This document shows, piece after piece, positions 26,812-34,606 of a stretch of 64,000 bases of DNA. The notes under the pieces are model-generated. The model did not search any database and was not told the origin of the DNA. It saw only the letters and a program-made list of their open reading frames with translations. The stretch is from assembly GCA_013298025.1 (NCBI GenBank), contig JAAFJE010000011.1, positions 62,001-126,000 of the forward strand, written 5' to 3'. The position numbers were made by a program, and so were the translations under genes. Numbering within the stretch: position 1 is the first letter of the stretch; each line of letters opens with the position of its first letter. This stretch comes from Cytophagales bacterium (lineage in GTDB: Bacteria > Bacteroidota > Bacteroidia > Cytophagales > Spirosomataceae).

Positions 26812-27150
26812 CTACTGCTCCTCTATGACCGATTCTCCTTTAGAATAGTCGCCCGAAGTCCACTCCCAACGTTCGTGAAGTCGAATTTTTCCATTGTCAA
26901 GCATTTCTGGTGTCGATTGGCAAATGCCCGTCATCAGTTCGCCTTTGTCGTTTATTTGGTGATAACGCATCTCTATTTTACCGTCGTTGTCAACCAAACC
27001 AATCAAATGGCCAGATTTAATTTTTCCGCCCAAATACTCAGCCGTTAAAATATTCCCTATTTGTTTGTAACAAAATACCGTTTCGTTAGAAGTTTCGCCG
27101 TTCTCGGTGTTGCTGATGGGCTTGAATATTTTATTGTTGTAGTCAATCAT
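26812..27150 (-). CDS. Conserved hypothetical protein (112 residues)
   Basis: A small soluble protein with alternating beta segments: TVFCYKQIGNILTAEYLGG, HLIGLVDNDGKIEMRYHQI, RLHERWEWTSGD. I recognise it as a family common in Bacteroidota that is often labelled N-acetylglutamate synthase without evidence; the length and lack of a GNAT fold argue against that name. The repeated GxI/hydrophobic strands suggest a small beta barrel. It stands alone on the minus strand, convergent to the PtuB-like gene. Confidence 0.75.
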   Translation of the reverse strand: MIDYNNKIFKPISNTENGETSNETVFCYKQIGNILTAEYLGGKIKSGHLIGLVDNDGKIEMRYHQINDKGELMTGICQSTPEMLDNGKIRLHERWEWTSGDYSKGESVIEEQ

Positions 27151-27188
27151 GGTCTATGTTGGTGATTTAGTAAAGATACGGTACGATG

Positions 27189-27273
27189 TGATTGCGAAAT
27201 TGAACATTCTTTGAGCATTTATTCCCGAAAATAAAGGTGAAACGTATCCTTTTTTTGTTCAATTTCGCAATCA
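27189..27273. repeat. Perfect 18-bp inverted repeat
   Basis: Arms 27189-27206 and 27256-27273 are exact reverse complements around 49 bases, between the GMC gene stop and the 112-residue gene start. No T-run follows the full structure; it may be a processing or termination signal. Confidence 0.6.
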
Positions 27274-27280
27274 AAAAGCC

Positions 27281-28993
27281 CTACAAATGCCCTTTTTTTA
27301 TTTCCTTCAGAGCATAATCGGCTGCTCTAGCCGTGAGTGCCATGTAGGTCAAAGACGGGTTTTGTGTAGAGGTAGAAGTCATACAAGCACCATCGGTAAC
27401 GAATACGTTCTTACAAGCGTGGAGCTGATTCCAACGGTTGAGTATCGAGCTTTTGGGGTCATGACCCATTCTAGCACCACCCATTTCGTGAATATCCAGT
27501 CCAGCCGCTTGTTTTGAATCTGAAAAACGAATGTTTTGAAAGCCTGCTTTGGTAAACATTTCGGTGAGTTGCTCTTGGTAATCTTTCACCATTTTTTCGT
27601 CGTTGTCGTCGTAGCCAATAGCAATACGCAATTGTGGAATGCCAAATGGGTCTTTGAGTTGCTTATCTAAAGCCACAAAATTCGATTCTTTCGGAATAGT
27701 TTCACCCATCATGTGCGAGTTGACGTGCCACAAGCCGTATTTATTTTTCGATAAATTGGCCTTTAAGTCTTCTCCGATACCGTCTTGGCTTCGGTATTGG
27801 ATTCTATCCGCTCCAAAGCCTGCTGCGTACCCACGTAAAAAGTCTGTTTCTTGTTTATACACATTTCTAAAACGAGGAATATAACTGCTATTGGGGCGAC
27901 GGCCATCAGTAGTAGAATCGAGCATTCCTTCAAATTCGCCATTGATGCGGGCCCGATAATTATGAAATGCTACATATTTACCCAATACACCACTGTCGTT
28001 GCCGATGCCATTCGGGAAGCGATGAGAAGTAGAGTTGAGTAAAATCAAGTTGGTATTCAACGCTGCCGCATTCACAAAAATGATTCTTGCATAGTATTCA
28101 ATCATTTCATGGGTTTGGGCATCGACCACACGCACGCCCGTAGCTTTGCCTTTTTTCTCGTCATAAATAATCGAATGTACAACCGAATGCGGACGTAAGG
28201 TCATTTTTCCTGTTTTCATCGCCCAAGGAATCGTGGACGAATTACTGCTAAAATACCCCCCAAACGGACAGCCCCTTTCGCATATAGTGCGGTGTTGGCA
28301 TTGGGCTCGTCCTTGTTGTAAATGAATCGGTTGGGGCTTGGTAATGTGTGCGGCACGCCCAATAATGATATGGCGGTCTTGATAGTTTTTGGCGACTTGT
28401 TCTTTGAAATACTTCTCAACGCAAGTCATTTCGTGCGGAGGCAAAAACTCTCCGTCGGGAAGCGTTGCTAATCCATCTTTGTTGCCTGTGATGCCTGCAA
28501 ATTTTTCTACATAGCTGTACCAAGGGGCAAGGTCTTTGTAACGAATAGGCCAATCTACGGCAAAACCATCTCGTGCAGGACCTTCAAAATCGAAATCACT
28601 CCAGCGTTGGGTTTGTCTGGCCCAAAGCAACGACTTTCCGCCTACCTGATAGCCTCTAATCCAGTCGAATGGTTTTTCTTGTACATAAGGGTGTTCTTTG
28701 TCTTTGACAAAAAATTGGGTTGTTCCTTCATAAAAAGCATAACATTTGCTTACGATGGGGTTTTCTTGTTTTACGTCATGAGGAAGACGATTGCGGTGCT
28801 CAAACTCCCAAGGTTGAAGCATCGTAGTAGGGTAATCGGTTACGTGTTGTACATCCCGACCACGCTCTAATACAAGGGTTTTTAAACCCTTGCCTGTAAG
28901 TTCTTTGGCTGCCCAGCCACCACTGATGCCCGAACCAACCACAATAGCATCGAAAGTACGTGTTTTGATGCTGTCTATATTAACATTTGACAT
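27281..28993 (-). CDS. GMC-family FAD oxidoreductase
   Basis: 570 residues. FAD motif DAIVVGSGISGGWAAKELT (about 14-32) with LVLERGRD; FAD-holding region GGKSLLWARQTQRW; Cys-rich CQHRTICERGCPFGGY near residue 240; C-terminal GMC_oxred_C with HEMGGARMG (catalytic His region) and TSTSTQNPSLTYMALTARA. This is the large subunit type that oxidises sugars or alcohols (gluconate 2-dehydrogenase/glucoside 3-dehydrogenase group). Its upstream neighbour encodes the small subunit 3, 46 bases away, so the two form a complex. Substrate not predictable. Confidence 0.9.
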   Translation of the reverse strand: MSNVNIDSIKTRTFDAIVVGSGISGGWAAKELTGKGLKTLVLERGRDVQHVTDYPTTMLQPWEFEHRNRLPHDVKQENPIVSKCYAFYEGTTQFFVKDKEHPYVQEKPFDWIRGYQVGGKSLLWARQTQRWSDFDFEGPARDGFAVDWPIRYKDLAPWYSYVEKFAGITGNKDGLATLPDGEFLPPHEMTCVEKYFKEQVAKNYQDRHIIIGRAAHITKPQPIHLQQGRAQCQHRTICERGCPFGGYFSSNSSTIPWAMKTGKMTLRPHSVVHSIIYDEKKGKATGVRVVDAQTHEMIEYYARIIFVNAAALNTNLILLNSTSHRFPNGIGNDSGVLGKYVAFHNYRARINGEFEGMLDSTTDGRRPNSSYIPRFRNVYKQETDFLRGYAAGFGADRIQYRSQDGIGEDLKANLSKNKYGLWHVNSHMMGETIPKESNFVALDKQLKDPFGIPQLRIAIGYDDNDEKMVKDYQEQLTEMFTKAGFQNIRFSDSKQAAGLDIHEMGGARMGHDPKSSILNRWNQLHACKNVFVTDGACMTSTSTQNPSLTYMALTARAADYALKEIKKGHL

Positions 28994-29039
28994 TTTTTCT
29001 ACGAGTAAAATTGAATGAAATGAAAGAAATTTACCAACG

Positions 29040-29555
29040 TTATTTCACGGGTACACAACCATGAAAACGCCCCGGTACCATTTCGTAATGAGTAATATTG
29101 TTCATCACATATTCCGAGTTCATATAGCCTAGAATGGTCAGTTGCTTGACCAACCCATAAAACTCTCTGAGTTGTGCTTCGCTATGGTTTTCAAATGCTT
29201 TTAGCACAGCAATTTTTTGGGCAGTATCGCATTGGGCGAAACCCTTGTTGTGGCGGGTTTGTGTCAAGGCATCTACTTGCGTTAGGCCTTTGGCAAAATT
29301 TTCTTGTACCGTTTTGCTGTAGCAATCGGCAACCATTTTTTCTACAAAAGGCCCAATTCCCAAGTCTGTTGCCCCAGGTGTATCGGTTTTAGGAATAATG
29401 GTTTCTACCACTGTTGCAAGTAAGGAACTTGTGGCATTCGACAAAAAGGAATGGGTGGGCAATTGTGCTGCCAACCAGTGAGAAGCCCAGCTTGGCAAGG
29501 CTACCGCACCTCCTACGGCTATCGCCATACTTTTTAAAACATTACGTCGTTTCAT
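29040..29555 (-). CDS. Gluconate 2-dehydrogenase subunit 3-like protein
   Basis: About 171 residues from the ATG at 29555 (another at 29567). The N-terminus MKRRNVLKSMAIAVGGAVAL is a twin-arginine-type signal, so it and its GMC partner are probably exported folded. The body has ETIIPKTDTPGATDLGI and the C-terminal YEMVPGRFHGCVPV, typical of the small subunit that chaperones and exports GMC dehydrogenases. First gene of the two-gene unit with the GMC oxidoreductase. Confidence 0.88.
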   Translation of the reverse strand: MKRRNVLKSMAIAVGGAVALPSWASHWLAAQLPTHSFLSNATSSLLATVVETIIPKTDTPGATDLGIGPFVEKMVADCYSKTVQENFAKGLTQVDALTQTRHNKGFAQCDTAQKIAVLKAFENHSEAQLREFYGLVKQLTILGYMNSEYVMNNITHYEMVPGRFHGCVPVK

Positions 29556-29567
29556 ATACTTAATCAT

Positions 29568-29908
29568 TGGACAATGAGGGTTATTTTTTACTGATTACTT
29601 ATGTTAAAAGCCAAATTGATACTATTTTAGCCTTCAAACAGGTAATATTGTACCAGTTTGACACATCTTTGGTATTTGTCACAATTTATCAAATTTATCG
29701 AAAAAATCTAGCCTTGATAACAAGGATTCAGGCTACCGAATTTTAGAAAAAATGACTATTTTTATACAAACGAAACGTATGTTTTTTGTAAAAAATCTAA
29801 ACAAAAAAAATCGACAAAGCGTTAATTTCGGTGAATCGTGCAGTAAGCATGAGGTTTTTTACCAAAGAAAGATGCGTAATCTATTATACAATTCAAAATA
29901 GCAAATCT
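29568..29908. other. Divergent intergenic region
   Basis: About 340 A/T-rich bases between the divergent subunit-3 gene and the next plus-strand gene. It should contain both promoters, but I see no full TTG/TAnnTTTG pair; TAATTTCG near 29823 is a one-mismatch -7 candidate for the plus-strand gene. No RNA gene recognised. Confidence 0.4.
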
Positions 29909-30376
29909 ATGGCACACGCAAATGTAGAATTGATTCAGGCACTACGTCGTACCGCCCAGAAATTGGCACAAGGAGTGGCTTATCAATGGGGACACATGGG
30001 GAGTTGTAATTGTGGCAACTTGGCACAAGAATTAACCAAACTTAGCAAAGCACAGATTCACGAATTTGCCATGCAAGGCAGAGGCGATTGGCGAGAGCAA
30101 GTAGAAGAGTTTTGTCCGACCAGTGGCTTGCCTATGGACTTACTCATTGCCGATATGCTCAACTATGGGCTTACGACTTCTGATTTACAACATTTAGAGC
30201 GTTTGAGCGATAAACAAGTATTGGCTCGTATTCCTTTAGAAAGGCGAAATACCCTTATGCACAACCGCAGAGATGATGTGGTTTTGTACCTAGAAACGTG
30301 GGCCACTATGTTGGAAGAGGCGTTTGTTGCCAACGTAACACTCGACCTTTCATTTATGCAGGAAGTACTGGTGTAA
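29909..30376 (+). CDS. Conserved hypothetical protein with GSCNCGNL motif
   Basis: 155 residues from the ATG at 29909; an in-frame ATG at 29831 would add 26 residues that look random. All-helical, cytoplasmic, with YQWGHMGSCNCGNLAQELT near residue 24: two Cys in a C-N-C pattern plus His could bind metal. I recognise this as a family seen in Bacteroidota but without known function. It ends at a strong terminator and has no operon partner. Confidence 0.8.
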   Translation: MAHANVELIQALRRTAQKLAQGVAYQWGHMGSCNCGNLAQELTKLSKAQIHEFAMQGRGDWREQVEEFCPTSGLPMDLLIADMLNYGLTTSDLQHLERLSDKQVLARIPLERRNTLMHNRRDDVVLYLETWATMLEEAFVANVTLDLSFMQEVLV

Positions 30377-30396
30377 AAGAAAAGCAAGGTACAAAA

Positions 30397-30436
30397 CAAA
30401 GAGCTACAGGTAAGATGCCTGTAGCTCTTTGTTTTT
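30397..30436 (+). terminator. Rho-independent terminator
   Basis: Perfect 14-bp stem (30397-30410 with 30418-30431), seven-base loop, then TTTTT. Confidence 0.88.
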
Positions 30437-30588
30437 ATAAAGGTTTTAAGATTTCTATCAGGGCTTCTTCGCTATTGTATAGGTGATTTACCGTATAATT
30501 AGTTTTTGGGAAATTGTGGTTTAATAATTTGGGGTTGGGATTAAAGATTACTAATAAATGACAATACTTTTAAAATCGCCCCTTTTAT

Positions 30589-30945
30589 TTAAGACAATAA
30601 GACGTTTGCAGGTATCCCCAAATCATGATGCAAATATTTTAAGAATCTAACACTCATATCTTTTTTGCCACTTAAAATTTCAGAAATAGTGCTTTTACTC
30701 ATGCCAAAGCGTTGAGCTAAATTGGATTGTGTCAAGCCTTGCTCTTCCATTTCACATTTTAGGGCTTCTAAAGGTGTGAGAGCTTCAATCTTATAATGTT
30801 TTTCCTCGTAGTCTTCAATAACTAAAGCCAATAACTCTAACATATCCCCCTCCGTTGTATCGGGTTTTGCATGGAAAAGGCTTTCCATTTTAGCCAGTGC
30901 AAGTTTATATTCTTGCTCTGTTTTGATAGGTCTTATAATTTCCAT
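30589..30945 (-). CDS. higA: HigA-type antitoxin
   Basis: 118 residues: N-terminal part (IIRPIKTEQEYKLALAKMES) typical of HigA antitoxins, then an XRE helix-turn-helix at about residues 70-95 (GLTQSNLAQRFGMSKSTISE, followed by ILSGKK). It neutralises the HigB-like toxin and represses their shared promoter. It lies 11 bases after the toxin gene; the toxin-first order is characteristic of higBA. A palindrome at 31286-31306 is the likely operator. Confidence 0.9.
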   Translation of the reverse strand: MEIIRPIKTEQEYKLALAKMESLFHAKPDTTEGDMLELLALVIEDYEEKHYKIEALTPLEALKCEMEEQGLTQSNLAQRFGMSKSTISEILSGKKDMSVRFLKYLHHDLGIPANVLLS

Positions 30946-30956
30946 TTGTAATATAT

Positions 30957-31262
30957 TTAAGAATTAAACTCTATTGTTTTAACGTCTATTTTGTTGTATT
31001 CTTCATGTGTTCCGACAAATTTTATAAAGCAAAATTGAAAATCAAAGTTAAATCCCGCCACCAATCTGTAATCATTACCTTTGATATTAAACACAATTCT
31101 ATCACTTCCAACTGCGTCAGATTTTGAAAAATCTCTTGTGATTTCTAAAAGAGAATGATATTCTTTCTCTTTCATTTTTTTGTACCAATTTTTGAGATTA
31201 TTTTCCGCTTGGGGGTATTTTTCCCAAAACTGTTTTAACGTACTTTGTGAGAATATCCTCAT
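30957..31262 (-). CDS. higB: HigB-type mRNA interferase toxin
   Basis: 101 residues from the ATG at 31262. Matches the HigB toxin family (RelE fold): MRIFSQSTLKQFWEKYPQAE, then DRIVFNIKGNDYRLVAGFNF and FCFIKFVGTHEEYNKID. HigB cuts mRNA on the ribosome; basic and aromatic residues of the central strands (R, Y, K) are intact, so it looks functional. The upstream 33 bases of the open frame overlap the leader and are not coding. Confidence 0.9.
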   Translation of the reverse strand: MRIFSQSTLKQFWEKYPQAENNLKNWYKKMKEKEYHSLLEITRDFSKSDAVGSDRIVFNIKGNDYRLVAGFNFDFQFCFIKFVGTHEEYNKIDVKTIEFNS

Positions 31263-31285
31263 AGATAATAGATTTAATGCAAACA

Positions 31286-31319
31286 AAGTTCGCAAATTGC
31301 GAACTTATAAACAAATATA
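31286..31319 (-). promoter_or_regulatory. higBA promoter and operator palindrome
   Basis: TATATTTG (31319-31312) is a -7 match; directly downstream is a perfect palindrome AAGTTCGCAA-A-TTGCGAACTT (31286-31306). The start of transcription falls in the palindrome, as expected for autorepression by HigA. Confidence 0.7.
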
Positions 31320-31384
31320 TCTTTCTTGCAAGTGATTTTTAGGTGTAATAAACACTAGAATTTATGTATTTACATAAAACTCAT

Positions 31385-31420
31385 AAACCCATAAATACAG
31401 TTTTCCGTATTTATGGGTTT
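31385..31420. other. 14-bp hairpin of unknown role
   Basis: Perfect stem 31385-31398 with 31407-31420, eight-base loop, no T-run on either strand. Lies between the higBA promoter and the serC terminator, in about 350 bases without genes. Confidence 0.55.
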
Positions 31421-31533
31421 CTTAAATCTACTCACAATGTATGTAGCTAAGATTCTTATCGCTCAAAGAATGGCTGTACATGATTAGTTGTAATATACTC
31501 TTCAATAATGCCAACTTCTTTTGTATCAACGTT

Positions 31534-31576
31534 GTAACTAAAAAACCTCCGTAAAAATCGGAGGTTTTTTAGTTAC
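31534..31576 (-). terminator. Terminator of the serine operon
   Basis: Perfect 18-bp stem (31534-31551 with 31559-31576) with A/T-rich ends giving U-runs on both strands. It lies 38 bases after the serC stop and insulates it from higBA. Confidence 0.85.
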
Positions 31577-31614
31577 ATGATAATGAGCGTTATAGGTTTA
31601 AAAAAGTATATAGA

Positions 31615-32694
31615 CTAACGCTTCAAAACTTCTATCAGGGCTTCTACCTGTTCGATATTCACGGCGGCGAAATTGGCGATACGCAATTGTGAAGCTTTGA
31701 AATCGCCATAACCTGAGCCAATCACCATGTTGTGTTGGGTTTTCACCGTTTCGATAATCTCGGCAGCGTTTTTGCCCAATACATTTACTACCACCACTGT
31801 TTGAGAACGATGCTCAGGATTTTTGACAAATATCTCTAAATAATCGCATTTGTCGGCAAAATCGTACAGCACTTTTGCCTTACGTTCGGTTTCTTTACGA
31901 ATCGTTTCAATCCCGATTTTGTTCATATCTTCGGCTACTTTTCCTAAAACATAAATCGCCATAACGTTGGGCGTTTCGGGCGTTTCAAATTTCTCGAAAT
32001 TTTTGAACAAAGATGGCAAACTATGATACGTACCGATTTGATTTTCGTGCGTTTTCATACGGTTTGCCTTTTCCAACATGGCAGGATTGGCAATCCAACA
32101 GCCCAAACCTGCGGGCATTCCGAAAGATTTTTGTACAGAAAAGAAAGCAGTGTCAACCGTATTAAAATCTAAATCTGGATACGGAGCAGAAGAAACCATG
32201 TCAACCGCTACAAATTTATCTTTATTGGCACGCTTCAATTTATGAATTTCGGCAGGACGCATCTGCACACCCGACGACGTTTCGTTGGCGGTAGTACAAA
32301 TCAGTTCGGCGTATTCTGGCACCGTAATTTCTGCATAATCAAAACCTTCGCCAAAAGTTTTTTCGTACTTATGTGCATACTTGTTGAGTTCTTTGGAGAA
32401 GTCGTAAAACTTCTTAGAAAAAGAACCATTGACCAAGTGAAAGCTTTCGTGTTCAACCGTATTTTGGATAATACGCTCCCAAATTTCAGTAGCAGAACCC
32501 GTAAAGAAAATACCATTCGATTCGGGAATGTCCATCAAAATACGCAATTGCTCAACTGTATGTTGATAAATACTACGAAACTGAGCAGAGCGGTGCGAAA
32601 TTGAGCCTAATTGAAGCTCAAAAGCATTACGATAATGTTGTTCGACAGTTGGAAATAATTCGGCTGGGCCGGGGGTGAAGTATGTTTTACGCAT
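31615..32694 (-). CDS. serC: Phosphoserine aminotransferase
   Basis: 359 residues, class V PLP aminotransferase making phosphoserine from 3-phosphohydroxypyruvate. N-terminus KTYFTPGPAELFPTV, active-site Lys in FFSVQKSFGMPAGLGCW, and substrate residues in SSGVQMRP. It belongs to the shorter SerC group. It is the second pathway step; steps one and three are encoded by the fused gene at 34598-36508. An ATPase/TOPRIM-like pair separates the two, and serC overlaps that insert by 8 bases. Confidence 0.9.
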   Translation of the reverse strand: MRKTYFTPGPAELFPTVEQHYRNAFELQLGSISHRSAQFRSIYQHTVEQLRILMDIPESNGIFFTGSATEIWERIIQNTVEHESFHLVNGSFSKKFYDFSKELNKYAHKYEKTFGEGFDYAEITVPEYAELICTTANETSSGVQMRPAEIHKLKRANKDKFVAVDMVSSAPYPDLDFNTVDTAFFSVQKSFGMPAGLGCWIANPAMLEKANRMKTHENQIGTYHSLPSLFKNFEKFETPETPNVMAIYVLGKVAEDMNKIGIETIRKETERKAKVLYDFADKCDYLEIFVKNPEHRSQTVVVVNVLGKNAAEIIETVKTQHNMVIGSGYGDFKASQLRIANFAAVNIEQVEALIEVLKR

Positions 32695-33322
32695 GTATGG
32701 TTAAATCTTTAATCTTGTTCAGTAAATTATTGACATCTATAAACTGTTCTTTCAAACGATGAATATCCAACTGTTCTAAAAGTATATGGGAATTTCCTAA
32801 CTTTTTATACTTTAACGGAATTAGCTTCCCTTTTTTTTCTTGTTGAAAGTTTTCTTTTAGTAACGTATCTAAAACTTTATCAGGAAATAAAATAGTATCT
32901 GGAACAATATCTTTAATATAACGATTCTCAGCAACAGGTTCCTTCCCTACTCTGTATTGTTTAAATGCTTTTTCAATTGCCTCTGGTTGTGATAATATCC
33001 AACTTTCCATTGCTTGTACCATAAAGAATATAAATTCCCGATACTCTTTAATTGAATCAATACTTTCATCTCCTCTTTGGAACACGTCAAAATCAATTAA
33101 CGCTAAAGTTTGCGGTGAAAGTGGTTGTTTCTTAAAATCTATAACGGCTTTATAAGAACCACGCATCTCTACTTTTAGACTAATATTATCCTTTTCATCT
33201 AAGCCAGCACTTAAAAGTTTGTGCAAACTCTCCCGTAACTTTGTACTATTTTCATAGGTATCGGCACTATCATTACTATTAGGATGAAGCCCACCTTCAA
33301 CCAAAAGACTAATTTCTACCAT
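32687..33322 (-). CDS. TOPRIM-like protein (DUF4276/AbiLii-type)
   Basis: 211 residues. The pattern VEISLLVEGG at the start, ALIDFDVF in the middle and FFMVQAMESWILSQPEAIEK fits the DUF4276/RloB-like group, TOPRIM-fold proteins encoded with AAA ATPases in abortive-infection systems such as AbiL. The Glu of VEG and the DFD could be the metal-binding residues of a nuclease. It overlaps the ATPase gene upstream by 7 bases and serC downstream by 8, so it is translated as part of a chain. A/T-rich relative to the ser genes. Nuclease activity is inference. Confidence 0.7.
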   Translation of the reverse strand: MVEISLLVEGGLHPNSNDSADTYENSTKLRESLHKLLSAGLDEKDNISLKVEMRGSYKAVIDFKKQPLSPQTLALIDFDVFQRGDESIDSIKEYREFIFFMVQAMESWILSQPEAIEKAFKQYRVGKEPVAENRYIKDIVPDTILFPDKVLDTLLKENFQQEKKGKLIPLKYKKLGNSHILLEQLDIHRLKEQFIDVNNLLNKIKDLTIHA

Positions 33323-34530
33323 CTTTTACCACCAATTTGACCTCTTAACCACATTTGTCCCACTAAAAAGTTTCCTTCTAACGCTGGAAAATTATCTTCA
33401 GATAATGTCTTAACAATACTTTGGTTAATCTTATCTTTTTCAAAAATCATTAAATCTTCCAGAATAAAATCATTTAATAACAAAGGCGAATGCGTAGCAA
33501 TAATCATTTGTGTACCATTTTGAGCGGCATACTTAATGCCTCTGGCAATGCCATAAATCATATCAGGATGCAAACCCATTTCTGGTTCATCAAGACAAAC
33601 TACGCTTCCTCTTTTAGGATTATAAAAAATAGAAAGCAATAATAAGTATCGTAATGTTCCATCAGAAATGTGTTCAATAGAAATAGTTTTATCTAAGTTC
33701 TTTTCTTTTAATGAAAGTAAGCTTTTCCCTGCCACGGGTGTTGTAAAAACAAGTTCTCTGAAATTTGGATTAACATTTTTAAACTCCTCCATTATCTTAT
33801 CATAAGCTCTAACCGAAGTACTATTCAAAGAACTTAATAATGAAGTAAGATTTTTCCCATCAGGAAAAAGTTTATCCTCAGAAAAATAAGACGAAAGTCT
33901 TCTAATTGGGCTTTCAAAAGTTGTATCAAAGTAATTGTATATGTCAATCTGCTCAATAGCTTTTTTTAACGTATAAATTGGGAAATATCTATCAGGGTCA
34001 TTAATCTGTTTAAAAACTGACTCGTTAAATTTCAATAACTCAAACCTTTCTATTTTTGATTCTTTTTCCCCTTTCTCCGAGATTAATCCATTGCTTCCTT
34101 TTTCAACTTTTAAATAGGTGAACGATGAAGAAACTCCATTTTGGATACTTTCATTATAAATCCACTCTGAAAGAGAATAGCCAGCCACTCCCTTTTTATG
34201 AATTTTAATTTGATAAATTGGGTTTGCAGGGAATATAAAATATTCTTGAAAATTCTTTTTCAGAAATTCCTTATCAAATTCATAAGTTATGACTATTTCA
34301 TCTACATCGGGATTGATAAAATTCATTACACTACTAAACCCTCCCCATTTTTCAGAAAATAGTTTTTCAAAGTCTCCTAGAGCAACCTCACAAAGCAAAC
34401 GTATCGCCTTAATGAAATTTGATTTTCCTGTTCCGTTGATTCCTACAAGAACATTGGTATCAGCATTCAATTCGATGGTTTGTTCAGTGCCAAAGCTAAA
34501 GAAATTTTGAATCGTTATTTTCTTAATCAT
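33316..34530 (-). CDS. AAA ATPase, OLD/AbiLi-like
   Basis: 404 residues of the AAA_21 type. Walker A GINGTGKSN (30-38), signature-like EHISDGTLRYLLLL, Walker B VVCLDEPEMGLHP (DE at 314-315), switch His in IATHSPLLL (347), and the end VGQMWLRGQIGG seen in ATPases paired with DUF4276 proteins. No nuclease domain is fused; the next gene should supply it. Together they resemble the two-gene AbiL abortive-infection system. It lies within the serine operon but has its own promoter with a palindrome at the start site. Visibly A/T-rich, so probably acquired. Confidence 0.8.
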   Translation of the reverse strand: MIKKITIQNFFSFGTEQTIELNADTNVLVGINGTGKSNFIKAIRLLCEVALGDFEKLFSEKWGGFSSVMNFINPDVDEIVITYEFDKEFLKKNFQEYFIFPANPIYQIKIHKKGVAGYSLSEWIYNESIQNGVSSSFTYLKVEKGSNGLISEKGEKESKIERFELLKFNESVFKQINDPDRYFPIYTLKKAIEQIDIYNYFDTTFESPIRRLSSYFSEDKLFPDGKNLTSLLSSLNSTSVRAYDKIMEEFKNVNPNFRELVFTTPVAGKSLLSLKEKNLDKTISIEHISDGTLRYLLLLSIFYNPKRGSVVCLDEPEMGLHPDMIYGIARGIKYAAQNGTQMIIATHSPLLLNDFILEDLMIFEKDKINQSIVKTLSEDNFPALEGNFLVGQMWLRGQIGGKRW

Positions 34531-34553
34531 GCTTTATTGATGGGTATAAATAG

Positions 34554-34606
34554 TTTGTGCCACGTAAAGTGGCACAAAGATAAAAGATTTCTAAATCTTA
34601 ATACAA
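34554..34606 (-). promoter_or_regulatory. Internal promoter with operator-like palindrome
   Basis: Minus strand TTG (34606-34604), 21 bases, TATCTTTG (34582-34575), overlapping a perfect 10-bp inverted repeat TTTGTGCCAC / GTGGCACAAA (34554-34563 and 34569-34578). The -33 element lies in the serA stop region. The layout equals an autoregulated toxin-antitoxin promoter. Confidence 0.6.

Noticed and set aside
26812-27150. N-acetylglutamate synthase
   Set aside because: A common label for this small family, but no acetyltransferase fold or motif is visible.
31385-31420. Terminator
   Set aside because: Good stem but no T-run on either strand; listed only as a hairpin.
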